Of a stretch of DNA of 64,000 nucleotides, positions 53,701-61,300 are shown in pieces. The notes beneath the pieces are model-generated. The model saw nothing but the letters and a program-made list of their open reading frames with translations. It was not told where the DNA came from and did no database searches. Positions within the stretch are counted from its first letter, which is position 1; every line of letters starts with the position of its first letter. Both the position numbers and the translations under genes were made by a program. Source of the DNA: Serratia inhibens (GTDB lineage Bacteria; Pseudomonadota; Gammaproteobacteria; Enterobacterales; Enterobacteriaceae); contig NZ_QYYG01000001.1 in assembly GCF_003591175.1 (NCBI RefSeq), forward strand, positions 1,488,001-1,552,000, read 5' to 3'.

Positions 53701-56447
53701 ATTTCGTTAGAAATTTTGCTATCCGGTTTTGCAACCTCAAGCCCCAAAGATTGAGCACCACTCCTGATTTCTCTTTTTTCTCTCACTGCGGTATCAGCGG
53801 TTGTTTCGTATCCAATTATATTATTTTTCACGAATTCTGGAGATGAAATAAACTCTTTATAAGAATGGACTATTTCATCAATCTCAGACTTACTAATTTC
53901 ACTATTTTCCATTCCTTCGCCATTATCGATTCCAATGTCTTCTGACATATAAATCAGCATGGCCGGAGAAAGTCTGATTTCATCCAGAGAATGGCCTGGT
54001 AGATCCGTTTCATTTCCCTCCTCAGAGGAGAAGATATTTTTATAAACCCAGCCCGCGGTTAGCCCCATACCTGCGACAGTAACAAGCGCAGGAATAACAT
54101 ATCTCATTACTCTATGATTTCCAGGATTCCCAGGTACATCAGGGATATTATCTTCAGCATTTATGACCAGTTGAACAAACTCTGTATCATCGCTTGGGTT
54201 ATCCGTCTTAATGTTATTTTCGGCATTTGTGAACAATTGACTCAATTCTATATCGTCGATTGGAATACCCGTCCGATCATTTCTTGCGTTTATTCCCTTT
54301 TCACTCTGCAAACTTCTATATAAAAAATAAATAATGCCTACCCACATGGCGGCAATCCCTGCGCCTTCTACATAGAGACGTAAGTCATCGGGAACCGCTT
54401 CCACAGCACTTTCCGGCCCTTCTGGTTCCAGCCGGGAGGCGGGCATCCTCGCGGTTCTGCCGTCAGGAATGACAACCGCACTCGCCTCTGGAAAACGCAA
54501 TGGGTCGCTGAACTCCGGCAACTGTGCCCACAGTGTATCAATACCCTCGACCAAACTGTCGCTGAGATAATTGACTGTCTGCGCCTCCAGTTTCTCCCGC
54601 AACTCATTCAATACCGGATGTGGGTGATTTTCCACTACCGACAGCAGGTTGGTGGCCCAGCCGAACCAACTGTTTGTCGCCGGCATGGTACTCATTTCCT
54701 CACGCATGCTGGCCAGCAGCGGCAGGTAAGGCAGCATATCAAGCATGCCCACTAACGCCGAGTCAGGCTGAAGTGCCAGATAATCTTTCAGGCCGGCTGA
54801 CAATTCGCGCAACATACCCTCACGCTGCATTGCATCACCCTGTTGCAATGTTTCATACACGCCGCGAATCAGACAGATATCAACGAAGCGCTGATAGAAC
54901 CAGTTGTACTCATTACCCACACCTAGCTGTCCGCAAGCCCAACGCAGTACTTCTTGCCATGGCTTGCCCACTGGCAAGGTAATAAGTGCTGACAGCGCAT
55001 CCGCGCTTTGCTTGATACCAACAGGGAGTAGAGGAAGCAAGCCCCGGAGCCGCTGCGGATCCCTGTTGACTTCATCCACAAGATCACCGGTAAACCGTGC
55101 CAGGGTGTCCTGCCAACTCAGACCTGCCGGCAGACTCTGATACCAGTCCCAGCCGCTGAGTAACAGCGTTCCCCCAGGAAACGAACTGACGCTGGTGCGC
55201 ACGGCATAAGAAAGGGCCTGACGGGCGTTGACCCCGCTCAAAAAAACAGAGGTAATGTTAATGGATTTAACCCAAAGCGACTGCGCCGGGTCCGCCAGGG
55301 TCAGCAGCGCATTAAACAGGACAGGATTGACAATCCTCTCGCTAAGTTGGTCGCGAAGGGGGGCGATAAATTCACTAAACGGACGCTGCGCCAGCAGCTG
55401 ACTCAGTTCTGGAGCAGGCGTGGTGGCCTGCCGTCCTAGCCAGCTCAGTTGCTGAGCCAGCGAGCTGCCTGCAGGAAAGCGACTGCCCAACTGAATCAAC
55501 GGCACGCTGAGATTTACCGTCTCCGTAATACCGGATGGCAGATGAGGGACCAGATAGCCGGCTGTTATCGGATCATTCAGTACCCGATGTACCCAACTGA
55601 TGCGCTGACCCCAGTTATCTTCTGCAGAGAAAGGATAGCGTTCGCCAATTACGCTGATATCTGCGCTCAATTCCTGCAGCTGATCTGAGAGCGCCCTGTA
55701 TTCTGACAACAGTAGCCGTACTGATTCCGGCAGGATGGTCTGCCGTTCAAACATCCGCAGCCATTCGTCAAAAGACGCCCCGGCAGGCATCAGTTGCAAC
55801 AGACTCAGAATGCTGGCCACATTGCGCAACTGCCCTGGGACGAATGCCAGCTTGTCGAGGACCGGGGCTGCGAGCTGTGCTCTGACTACCTCAAGAGAAA
55901 GCATATCTTCAGCCCTGTCAGCAAAATTGCGCATCTCACTAAAAAAATTTTCCGATCGTGCAGCCAGAATTTGGTAAAGGTTGATACCCAGACGAGTCAG
56001 TTCAGTGGATTGTTGCAGTAAGGGACGATAGCGCTCAGGCACAATGTTCTTATGCTCACCCAGTAGCTCGCTGAGTTTTTTCAGGCGAACGGGGAAGGAT
56101 TCATGACTCTGCGCCAGTCGACGGAGATCGATATAAAGGTCGTCCAAGCCTGCCATACGGTAAAATAATCGCAGCTGGATACTGAACAGCGTTTTACCCA
56201 CAATATGCCTGACGAGGGCAATTACTGTGCTTTGGGGCTCTGAAGTATCGCCTATGCGCTGGCCTTCAGACGATGGCAAAATCGCCGCAGGATCAGAGAA
56301 AAAGTCCAGCGCATCGAAATACAGTACATCCTCGGCGTCAATATAAATTTCCTCCTCGAATTCTGCATTTTCCTCATCGAGTACCCCTTTGCCATAATGG
56401 TGTTTTTTTTCTCTCTCAGGATTTTCGCTATCATAAAAATAAGGCAT
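47760..56447 (-). CDS. Giant modular toxin 1 (deamidase-like and PI-PLC-like C-terminus)
   Basis: A 2895-residue protein with no signal peptide. Residues 1-690 are helical with a recurring P-A/V-G...L-x-W motif. Hydrophobic helices lie at about 692-713 and 779-806. Lys/Asn-rich, partly coiled-coil sequence follows (about 900-1470). Residues about 1475-1944 are a core shared with toxin 2. Then comes a Cys2257-His2294-Asp2309 domain and a C-terminal PI-PLC-like domain (His2625, Asp2669, Arg2671, His2684). AAGGAAG lies before ATG 56447. Base composition changes near 54360, from core-like to strongly A/T-rich. The size and layout recall PaTox and Pasteurella-type toxins. The likely role is modification of host cells. 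No immunity or secretion gene is adjacent. Confidence 0.85.
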   Translation of the reverse strand: MPYFYDSENPEREKKHHYGKGVLDEENAEFEEEIYIDAEDVLYFDALDFFSDPAAILPSSEGQRIGDTSEPQSTVIALVRHIVGKTLFSIQLRLFYRMAGLDDLYIDLRRLAQSHESFPVRLKKLSELLGEHKNIVPERYRPLLQQSTELTRLGINLYQILAARSENFFSEMRNFADRAEDMLSLEVVRAQLAAPVLDKLAFVPGQLRNVASILSLLQLMPAGASFDEWLRMFERQTILPESVRLLLSEYRALSDQLQELSADISVIGERYPFSAEDNWGQRISWVHRVLNDPITAGYLVPHLPSGITETVNLSVPLIQLGSRFPAGSSLAQQLSWLGRQATTPAPELSQLLAQRPFSEFIAPLRDQLSERIVNPVLFNALLTLADPAQSLWVKSINITSVFLSGVNARQALSYAVRTSVSSFPGGTLLLSGWDWYQSLPAGLSWQDTLARFTGDLVDEVNRDPQRLRGLLPLLPVGIKQSADALSALITLPVGKPWQEVLRWACGQLGVGNEYNWFYQRFVDICLIRGVYETLQQGDAMQREGMLRELSAGLKDYLALQPDSALVGMLDMLPYLPLLASMREEMSTMPATNSWFGWATNLLSVVENHPHPVLNELREKLEAQTVNYLSDSLVEGIDTLWAQLPEFSDPLRFPEASAVVIPDGRTARMPASRLEPEGPESAVEAVPDDLRLYVEGAGIAAMWVGIIYFLYRSLQSEKGINARNDRTGIPIDDIELSQLFTNAENNIKTDNPSDDTEFVQLVINAEDNIPDVPGNPGNHRVMRYVIPALVTVAGMGLTAGWVYKNIFSSEEGNETDLPGHSLDEIRLSPAMLIYMSEDIGIDNGEGMENSEISKSEIDEIVHSYKEFISSPEFVKNNIIGYETTADTAVREKREIRSGAQSLGLEVAKPDSKISNEIVNFLEFHWYQTNGDLTLTDNQVTYKSNEWLYNYGTYALLKINHRYWMVEKLYSSPNKPKKIILVNNVNNEKLPLSLNRNHVWELDEESGDIKEINDFINNLLTWEFYPESFSKMMKDLMKGIALSSMGNDLKPTFKDLKKILFKMIESIVLKRKYADVAHANEFIQALFELKIQLGDDIGFINKGNVHHQENGNGSILDLVITAYNINDVNEDIYNEMIMHFLYGQSSYDDVCRTLAEDILNKEKLRAMYQGYIDKNEKDIISITRELNGIDSKFSDMGLGNSMMQNYRKHEKTKQENLLKEKINALKEDKTAADYKLLLPLNNAKLEKLTEKKEGLLLFWKDNRESHNNYLTGIAAAYDKMKKEVPEMLSRTGKKRSLNKAYLVYLYFVMEELKVYELAGENLIDIDVTDLKQIQAMKKFVYTSISQQFFADELAKKIPYNINEIIWHNDLRDITSVHNYATNMMSTPWQKMHVDFHSDVEEKHTEEQSYTFLCAMLYFLKENKKTTSELSYTPIIYILKRYIEATKELNIFSKDNNPEPEGYYTLSDMKSRDFFSSQYYYNEQFNIYKDRFLNYDADKYVIDSLFINGVSVNSALSKCKNYYYYSISDDAYNSYINVEQNPLRFGRLVMIQLDNDDWIFFADLDGAIAFKKYTQQDVTNNITLRDLTTPQQSMGARYVGSNNGYTELYSNRYYPYDELGNVEETFSDKKISSFDKLWKSFFGNEVIEPQLEYRSNKKINGKNSFEVMTSVMKENLTELNDVYKNGLDKKSGWHITAEILVPFYQVIYNAVTDRYYSPSVSDIASITTDVISVVSILHSVASKLIKVTDDIVRKITYKMATLNATGISGKNAIKIIIADLPIILGRKIAPELVKILLSAALDVIDPLPYPTREIIKTIHRSIKKFSLYDANDFVKNRIFSIRTDQGSSRTAKLSEKYAIKNSSVKLDEMIFHDEKGKYKNIYELREINDRHYFIRQDEATYQVRWDDYAHTWRVINPDNPGRFIYAVPVMQKNGAWVTHSYLPGLGGGKNTDDIFSGAKKEFVIENTPQGINNIRAAKEDSLVKTFDIEKGYYLPNAKFDVVPVGTALRTHELNISEKEAINALTTMIKKGVSVLELLKKYNGKDKLNLQEKINLMISFAENSASTIKNPALDNIDELLSYFVLVEKTDGGVIKEEQVYGYISLGYSTEEVLDLRYLFGHPYTILNSSIEFREFVISEGYLTDSELERYRVRSISSQLTQGSLAQLLDFYGRQELSVKLFKTDTVTPVTEKLATSFQKKLADVLPDEMTGNQTLLDETRKMIAGVSGKKVQRDTIFNILNENKKIKMELAGYTRDPEGKCNLATEIIIEGLKNKGYDTQVAGVLFYKSPSDPAPGNHYAVIARKGNEYLVIDATIEQFMKRENRGYEWLISSYEEWYNKLRSSDKLKNKIIVSSEYSSVISASSDLERPGDLSWLNSRYIKDSKYKLINLPEKFAPLIRDTYKKDMEFLNSKKGFSTINNLEKEMVEIENKKRVLLKREKDLTDQDKLVPNKIKDDIIKFEEEIVDLQDKEDVFQRVENIMFLARNHTEIAISDFTFKTPISKGLVSKIKNVKIGKDIVLNDFDSIDHNGIVMKEGGCYLSLGGSGKPLENYDPDEGTAKILFGSERGDIYFKESSWVEGRKPRSENLLKNISKANPVAAFEEGYIAINHNEMPKNTRLSQISMLGSHDAGTYAFRRKKGIPGSLGEAFPFAFKTQNLNLREQAEAGARYFDIRVAVRSDGSFGFFHGPSVANGDAVADIRELLAYAKSDSKNFYLIKFVFKNEIRKKGTITPDSDIFLNKVLQGYRDNMITFKDTSSLAMAQVGLLEKGKYLGVMVNEYHGNEWHWQYKEQTYTSWANSPDAKKTADFITAFHANASPEDKLTIIQSNMPFAHVGTGELSLGVENNLGRSSETLASAVDNIKQPGIISADFIGEEKSATKRFNTKVVLNNTKLLRRV
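47763..48650 (-). other. PI-PLC-like catalytic domain of toxin 1
   Basis: C-terminal residues about 2600-2895. QISMLGSHDAGTYAFRR gives His2625-Asp2626; ARYFDIRV gives Asp2669 and Arg2671; GFFHGPSV gives His2684. In Bacillus phosphatidylinositol phospholipase C the equivalents are His32, Asp33, Asp67, Arg69 and His82, and the Asp67-to-His82 spacing of 15 is reproduced exactly. It should cleave phosphoinositides or a related phosphodiester. Confidence 0.85.
49430..49730 (-). other. SseI/PMT-type Cys-His-Asp deamidase-like domain of toxin 1
   Basis: GKCNLATEII gives Cys2257 (codon 49677-49679), PAPGNHYAV gives His2294 (codon 49566-49568), and YLVIDATIEQF gives Asp2309. The spacings of 37 and 15 are close to SseI (38, 15) and Pasteurella toxin C3 (40, 15). 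In those toxins the triad deamidates a glutamine of host G proteins. A papain-like protease is the alternative. Confidence 0.65.
50615..52025 (-). other. Core module of toxin 1 shared with toxin 2
   Basis: Residues about 1475-1944, from YYYNEQFNIYKDRF to LPGLGG. Matching pairs with toxin 2 include ILVPFYQVIYNAVTDRYY versus FIVPYYEVVYKFMNDSQY, and YQVRWDDYAHTWRVINPDNP versus FQVRWDEYAQSWRAIDPARP. It precedes the variable C-terminus in both and is probably the delivery or anchoring part. Confidence 0.75.
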
Positions 56448-56943
56448 AACGCTTCCTTTTACTCAATTGAATTTATTATTTAGTAAACCGCCGCAGTTTT
56501 TCGAGAGCGTATTCATCAGAACTATTACAAATATCTGCAAGCTAATACGTTCAGAGGAGCCATTTCGTCAGCACACTGGACGAAGTACTGAAAGCACGGA
56601 GTGCTAGCTGAATTCAGCGCTCCGTGATTTTCGGCAGCCCACTCTGATGTATAAGCTGCTTCCATAAGGCCTGATATCTTGCATGCCAATTTAGTATTGT
56701 TATTAGTAAACAGGCCGCCCCTGCTAATTAAAGTGCTGCTATATATTATTTCAGATCTGCCATGATAGTTAACGGTTATCTATTCAGGTGCTACTCAGAT
56801 TAAGGCCACTTTGCCTTTTTCTCAGCCAAGAGATATTTCCCATCAAGTGACTTTTCCATTGGTACTGTAAGCATCCCTGCAAAACGAACCATTCACTTTT
56901 AGAGATCTTCCGACATACTGATTATGTCCCTGAGGAGATCACC
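56448..56943. other. Spacer upstream of toxin 1, no gene seen
   Basis: 496 bp, A/T-rich near the toxin start, where its promoter must lie. A stem CACGGAG (56595-56601)/CTCCGTG (56620-56626), extended inward with one G-T pair and followed by ATTTT, resembles a terminator on the plus strand. The right part is probably the left end of the IS3-family element; I could not fix its terminal repeat. Confidence 0.5.
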
Positions 56944-57210
56944 ATGCGTAAAACCCGATTTACCGAGCACCAGATCATCACTGTTCTGAAGTCTGTTGAA
57001 GCCGGACGTACCGTCAAAGATGTCTGCCGCGAAGCGGGCATATCTGAGGCTTCGGACTATAACTGGAAAGCGAAGTTTGGCGGCATGGAAGCCTCTGATA
57101 TCAAAAAGATGAAGGATCTTGAGGACGAAAACCGCCGTCTCAAACAGATGTTTGCCGATCTGAGTCTGGAAAATCGTGCGTTAAAAGACGTCATTGAAAA
57201 AAAGCTTTAA
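56944..57210 (+). mobile_element. IS3-family (IS407-like) transposase OrfA
   Basis: An 88-residue complete OrfA: MRKTRFTEHQIITVLKSVEA opening, HTH with EAGISEASDYNWKAKFGGME, and a leucine-zipper-like end LEDENRRLKQMFADLSLENR. This is the IS407 subgroup. CCTGAGGAGATCACC precedes the ATG. The last codons contain an A-run ending AAAAAAAGC, the usual programmed -1 frameshift site into orfB. OrfB is truncated, so the element is dead. Confidence 0.88.
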
Positions 57211-57426
57211 AACCAGCGATAAAGCGTGAGCTCGTCAGCTATGTGAAAGAGATGTTTTCGATGAGCGTACGCCAGGCATGCAGGACATTATCTCTGAGCA
57301 GGACGGTGTATTTTTACCAGTCCGATACCCGGCGCGATGAGCCGGTGATCCAGGCGCTGACTGAACTGGCGGAGCGCTATCCGCGATACGGCTTTAAGAA
57401 GCTGTTCCAGTTGCTGCGCAGGCAGG
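57186..57426 (+). pseudogene. IS3-family OrfB N-terminal fragment
   Basis: After the frameshift site the -1 frame reads KPAIKRELVSYVKEMFSMSV, RQACRTLSLSRTVYFYQSD and YPRYGFKKLFQLLRRQG, the HTH_21 region of IS3 OrfB. Homology stops at about 57426 and the DDE domain is missing. The following sequence belongs to a different, minus-strand fragment. Confidence 0.85.
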
Positions 57427-57512
57427 GTAGTCATTCAAACCATTAACATCCCTAACGATTGGCAAGACGCTTCGATCCAGCATTGCGATAGGAAACTCGC
57501 CGGGGTTAGTAG
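57427..57512 (-). pseudogene. Fossil C-terminal fragment of a third toxin (cyclase-like type)
   Basis: Read on the minus strand this stretch encodes [20 protein letters not shown] followed by RDVNGLNDY. It aligns with toxin 2 near its C-terminus (ANPGPFPIAMLDRGVWSIIN, then NIDELDAY; nucleotides 58436-58520). Several substitutions separate the two, so it is not a recent copy but the remains of a paralogue. It is bounded by the IS3 OrfB break on one side and IS2 sequence on the other. Confidence 0.8.
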
Positions 57513-57551
57513 CGCCCCTTCCCACGTATGGTTATCGCCGCGTGTGGGCGC
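57513..57551 (+). pseudogene. IS2 InsD (OrfB) scrap
   Basis: 13 codons reading [13 protein letters not shown], matching the InsD segment [17 protein letters not shown]. It is on the plus strand, opposite to the adjoining insC fragment, although insC and insD are collinear in intact IS2. An inversion or a second IS2 copy is implied. Confidence 0.7.
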
Positions 57552-57802
57552 TGAAACTCTTTAATTTGCTTCATTGCCGAAGCCAGCCCCGACGCGGGTA
57601 CGACCTGTTCACCTGCGGCAACAGCGGTGAGGCTGCCTTCCTGATACTGCTTGCGCCAGAGGAACACCTGGCTTGCAGCTACGCCGTGCTGACGGGCAAC
57701 CAGCGACACCGTCATGCCGGGTTCAAAGCTCTTCTGAACAATGGTGATTTTTTCCTGAACGCTGCGCCGCCTGCGCTTCTCTGGACCTAAAACATCAATC
57801 AT
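57552..57802 (-). pseudogene. insC: Truncated IS2 InsC (OrfA)
   Basis: Codons from ATG 57802 give [60 protein letters not shown] and KQIKEFQR, nearly identical to E. coli InsC, then homology stops. The frame runs on to a TAA at 57506 through unrelated sequence. About 84 of 121 residues remain. Confidence 0.92.
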
Positions 57803-57851
57803 CCGTACTCCAACGACTAGTCTAAAAACTAGTATTAAGACTATCACTAAC

Positions 57852-57893
57852 TTAAGTGATACCAACTGTCTGGAGATTCACGGGGCCAGTCTA
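57852..57893 (-). repeat. IS2 left terminal inverted repeat
   Basis: On the minus strand this begins TAGACTGGCCCCGTGAATCT and continues CCAGACAGTTGGTATCACTT, close to the 42-bp IS2 left end. It fixes the IS2 insertion boundary at 57893/57894. Confidence 0.88.
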
Positions 57894-58043
57894 GGCAGGT
57901 AATCACTGATGGTATTATTCAGGCAATCCCTCAGCACATCATCTGAATAAGCTTGGCATTCTGTGATGGAATCTGATATATCCTGCGACTCCATGCTATC
58001 AGCATTTTTTACTCGCTTCGTTGGTAAGATCTGCGTAATTCAT
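57894..58043 (-). pseudogene. Small frameshifted gene interrupted by IS2
   Basis: From ATG 58043, with AGAGG seven bases upstream, the frame reads MNYADLTNEASKK and stops at TGA. Removing one A from a run of six restores SKNADSMESQDISDSITECQ and AYSDDVLRDCLNNTISDYLP up to the IS2 end. The restored peptide is acidic and unrecognised. It lay in the same direction as the toxin genes. Confidence 0.55.
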
Positions 58044-58327
58044 GTTGGCCTCTTTTACATAGTCACGACCCTAAACGAGAAAAATATACCCTGAGCGCTC
58101 TCAACCTTCTGCAACGGGGATAATGCCTCCGCTGGTAAAAACTCGTCCACATATCATCGGATAACTAAATTCTCAGCACCCGTTCTTTGCAGAATACGCT
58201 GACAGAGGGACTGTACAAACTGCCCCATAAAGGCAGATGTCTTGGTTAAATAAACATTATTCTTCGCTAATTTTATTGTTATAAGGTACTTCATCAATAA
58301 AAGTTTGACAGGGTTATATTATAACGC
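58044..58327. other. Spacer between toxin 2 stop and small pseudogene
   Basis: 284 bp. It holds one minus-strand ORF of 46 codons (58154-58294, MKYLITIKLAKNNVYLTKTS start) without a ribosome site, which I do not recognise and consider doubtful. Otherwise A/T-rich, with no terminator seen. Confidence 0.35.
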
Positions 58328-61300
58328 TTAGTGTCTATTAGGATTCAATCGGCGTTGAATACCCGTATTGGTATACACAATTAATCCGCCAGGCTTCCAG
58401 GCTTCTTTCATCACGGCCCCAACACTTGTATAGTAGGCGTCCAATTCATCGATATTATTGATGATGGACCAGACGCCCCGATCCAGCATTGCAATAGGAA
58501 ATGGCCCAGGATTAGCTACATCCAATACCAAGCCTCGATTATTTTTTACTGTATTACGCTCAGACGCCAACATATGGCTGGGATAATTCACTTGGGCACC
58601 ATGACGGATGACATTGTGTTGAATATCTCCAAAAGAGCGATGCGTATCAACTTTAGCGATGGCTTGATTTAGGCTGTCTATGATTGCTTTTTCTTCTTTA
58701 GAGTCATCATGCACGGTTCTTGGCCGGCCCGACCTGAAAGTAATCATACAATGCATATCATAATCACCAGTATAAGGAATAGCCTGCCAGTTATCCTGCT
58801 GTTTAAGCCTTTGCAGAGATTCTTCCAGGTTATTCATGTCGATGGGATAAATGCCATTTTTAACAATATCGCCCAGCCCATGATTTGGCGTAACATAAAT
58901 ACCGCTCAACTGATTATTCTCCCAGTTCCCCACATATCCTTCTATTTGCGCCGCCTGGACCTTTTTCAACATTTCTTCGCTATTACCCGGATAAACATTG
59001 GTAATAGAACTGCTTTTTATTGTTTTTTCGAGAATGTCATGTCCCTTGGCTCCGGCCCCAAAGCCAAGCGCCTTCAAGGTTGGCCTTCCTGCCAGCCTGA
59101 AGCTCACCGCATACCTATACATCCGTGAAGCCTCCTCCAATGCCTCCATATGATTTTCAGCAACAAATTCCCTCATCACTCTATTCCTGACTGCCGGAGT
59201 TGTCGCTGTCGGCCTCATTCCCCCCAAGCCCGGCAGATCCATGTGGGTTACCCAACGCCCTTCCGCATTCTGTTTCACCGGAGAGGCGTAATTAAACTGC
59301 CCGGGACGTGCGGGATCAATCGCTCGCCAGCTCTGCGCATATTCATCCCACCTGACCTGAAAATTTTGTCCCGCTTCGCGGATGTAGTAATTTTTCTCAC
59401 CCCGACTGACGGCATTTTGCGGGGTCACACTGTAGATACCCTCCCACCTGCTGCCGGCTTCGCCCGGCATAGCGCTTGACAGATCAACCTGTTGTTGCCA
59501 CTCCGCGTTGAGTTGACCATACTTCCGTTGCCCATCATGTAAATGATTGAATCCTCTTTTCAGCCACCCCGCAGCCGCCCTTATCGGCACCGGTTCCACG
59601 ATATCCAGCACAGTACTCCCCAAAAGTTTAGCGCCGTAACGGCTGATAAGGATCTTGCGCAGCATATGGGGAGATTCAGCCGCCACGGCGGCTATCAGCT
59701 TAGGGCCAACTAACCCCGCCAAACGTTTTTCAGTGACTAAAGAGGCCAATTGCGTTGCTGCTTTTTTCGTGACTTTTATCCCGGCAGTAGTGAGTACCGT
59801 CAAGAGATTCAGCGTATCCATTACCACCGATGTGGTATCCTCCGGCGTCAGTTGGTATTGAGAATCGTTCATAAATTTATAGACAACCTCATAATAAGGA
59901 ACGATGAAGTTTGCCGCCCTCTGTGCAAAACCATGCTCCTGTAATCCCTTCTTATTTTCATCGGCAATGCCGTCAAAACTTTTCTTCAAAATATCACTGA
60001 CCGTCCCGGCAAGATCTTTCGCGACCGGCTGGTCCACCTGGCCTTGAATAAAAAGGAGTGTAGGGACATCGCCTTTATCATCAAAACCCCGCCAAAAACC
60101 TTTATAATCCCTCTCTGTGGCATAGCTGGAGACACTTTTTTTCTCCGCATTTATTACATAAGGGTAAACTCGTTCAGTGCTGGAAATCAGAGGAACATGA
60201 TCATAATAGGGGGTGTATCGCAGCTTATAATGAGGCATATATTCCTGAAGATACCCAAACTTTTCTTCTGGCTGGGTCATTATCTGCAGATATGGTTTTT
60301 GAGCTACCATCCTCTTCCTGACAAGCTGCATTTTCAGCCGCCCATTCAGGGTAGATAACGCCACCCAGTTACGGTTTTTCAGCTCAATCATCGCGAAATT
60401 TCCAGGCTTGTTTGCTGCTTTGAAATACAAGACACGCCGCGGGTGTGTAACAAAACTCTCCATAGGAATCTCATTCCATTGCGTCAACAGTAACAAATGG
60501 GCACTTTCCTGCGCTTCATACTGGCTGTACTGCTGTTTATAACGGTTAAACTGTTCGTTGTAATCATGCTGCCATTCAAATTCGCTGTTTTTCCTGAACT
60601 CGCCAAAAGAGATAAAACCTTCCGGCCGGGACAGCGTCTTACGGAGCGGATCTAATCTCATGCTGTCTGCGGCAAACAACTCTATTGTTTTCACGACAGA
60701 GTATTTTTTCATCTCTTCCAGGCCGGCGCCTTCTTTGAGCTGACGGTAAATCATTGCGCTCAGCAACTCATGCATCAGGGCGACATTATCTTCATCTTCA
60801 TCTTCGTCCCTTCCGCTACCTAACGAGGAGATAAGAGCGTTGTTTTGCAGTATTTTCTGCGCCTCCACCTGTGCAACAGCAATATCCCGGTAGTCATTGT
60901 GTTTTCTAACCTCAATCCTGCGCTGTTCTAATTCAGGCACTAAATGACTCAGTATTTGCTGTTTATCAATGATGCTACGCAGATATCGTTTACCGGCTTC
61001 AATCTGGTACAGCCGGGTCATTTCATCCGGGCTAAAACCGGTTCTCTGTTTATTATAAATCTGCATTGCTTCCCCGATAAGGGAAAAATACAGCCGGTTG
61101 ACAGTCATAAATTCAGTGTGGTCAACACCGTCATTCAGAAAACCGGGAGCATGTTCTCTCAGTGACTCTCGCGCTGAGGTAATCCCGTCCTGGTATGCAG
61201 TCTGCTGAAAGTGGCGTAAATTAAACGCCGTCAGTGCTGCCTTCAATTCGGCGATATCATCGTTCAGTTGCTTAATTTTATCCCTATAACCTTTATCCCG

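Noticed and set aside
58154..58294. 46-codon ORF upstream of the small pseudogene
   Set aside because: No ribosome site, no recognisable family; kept only as a remark in the spacer entry.
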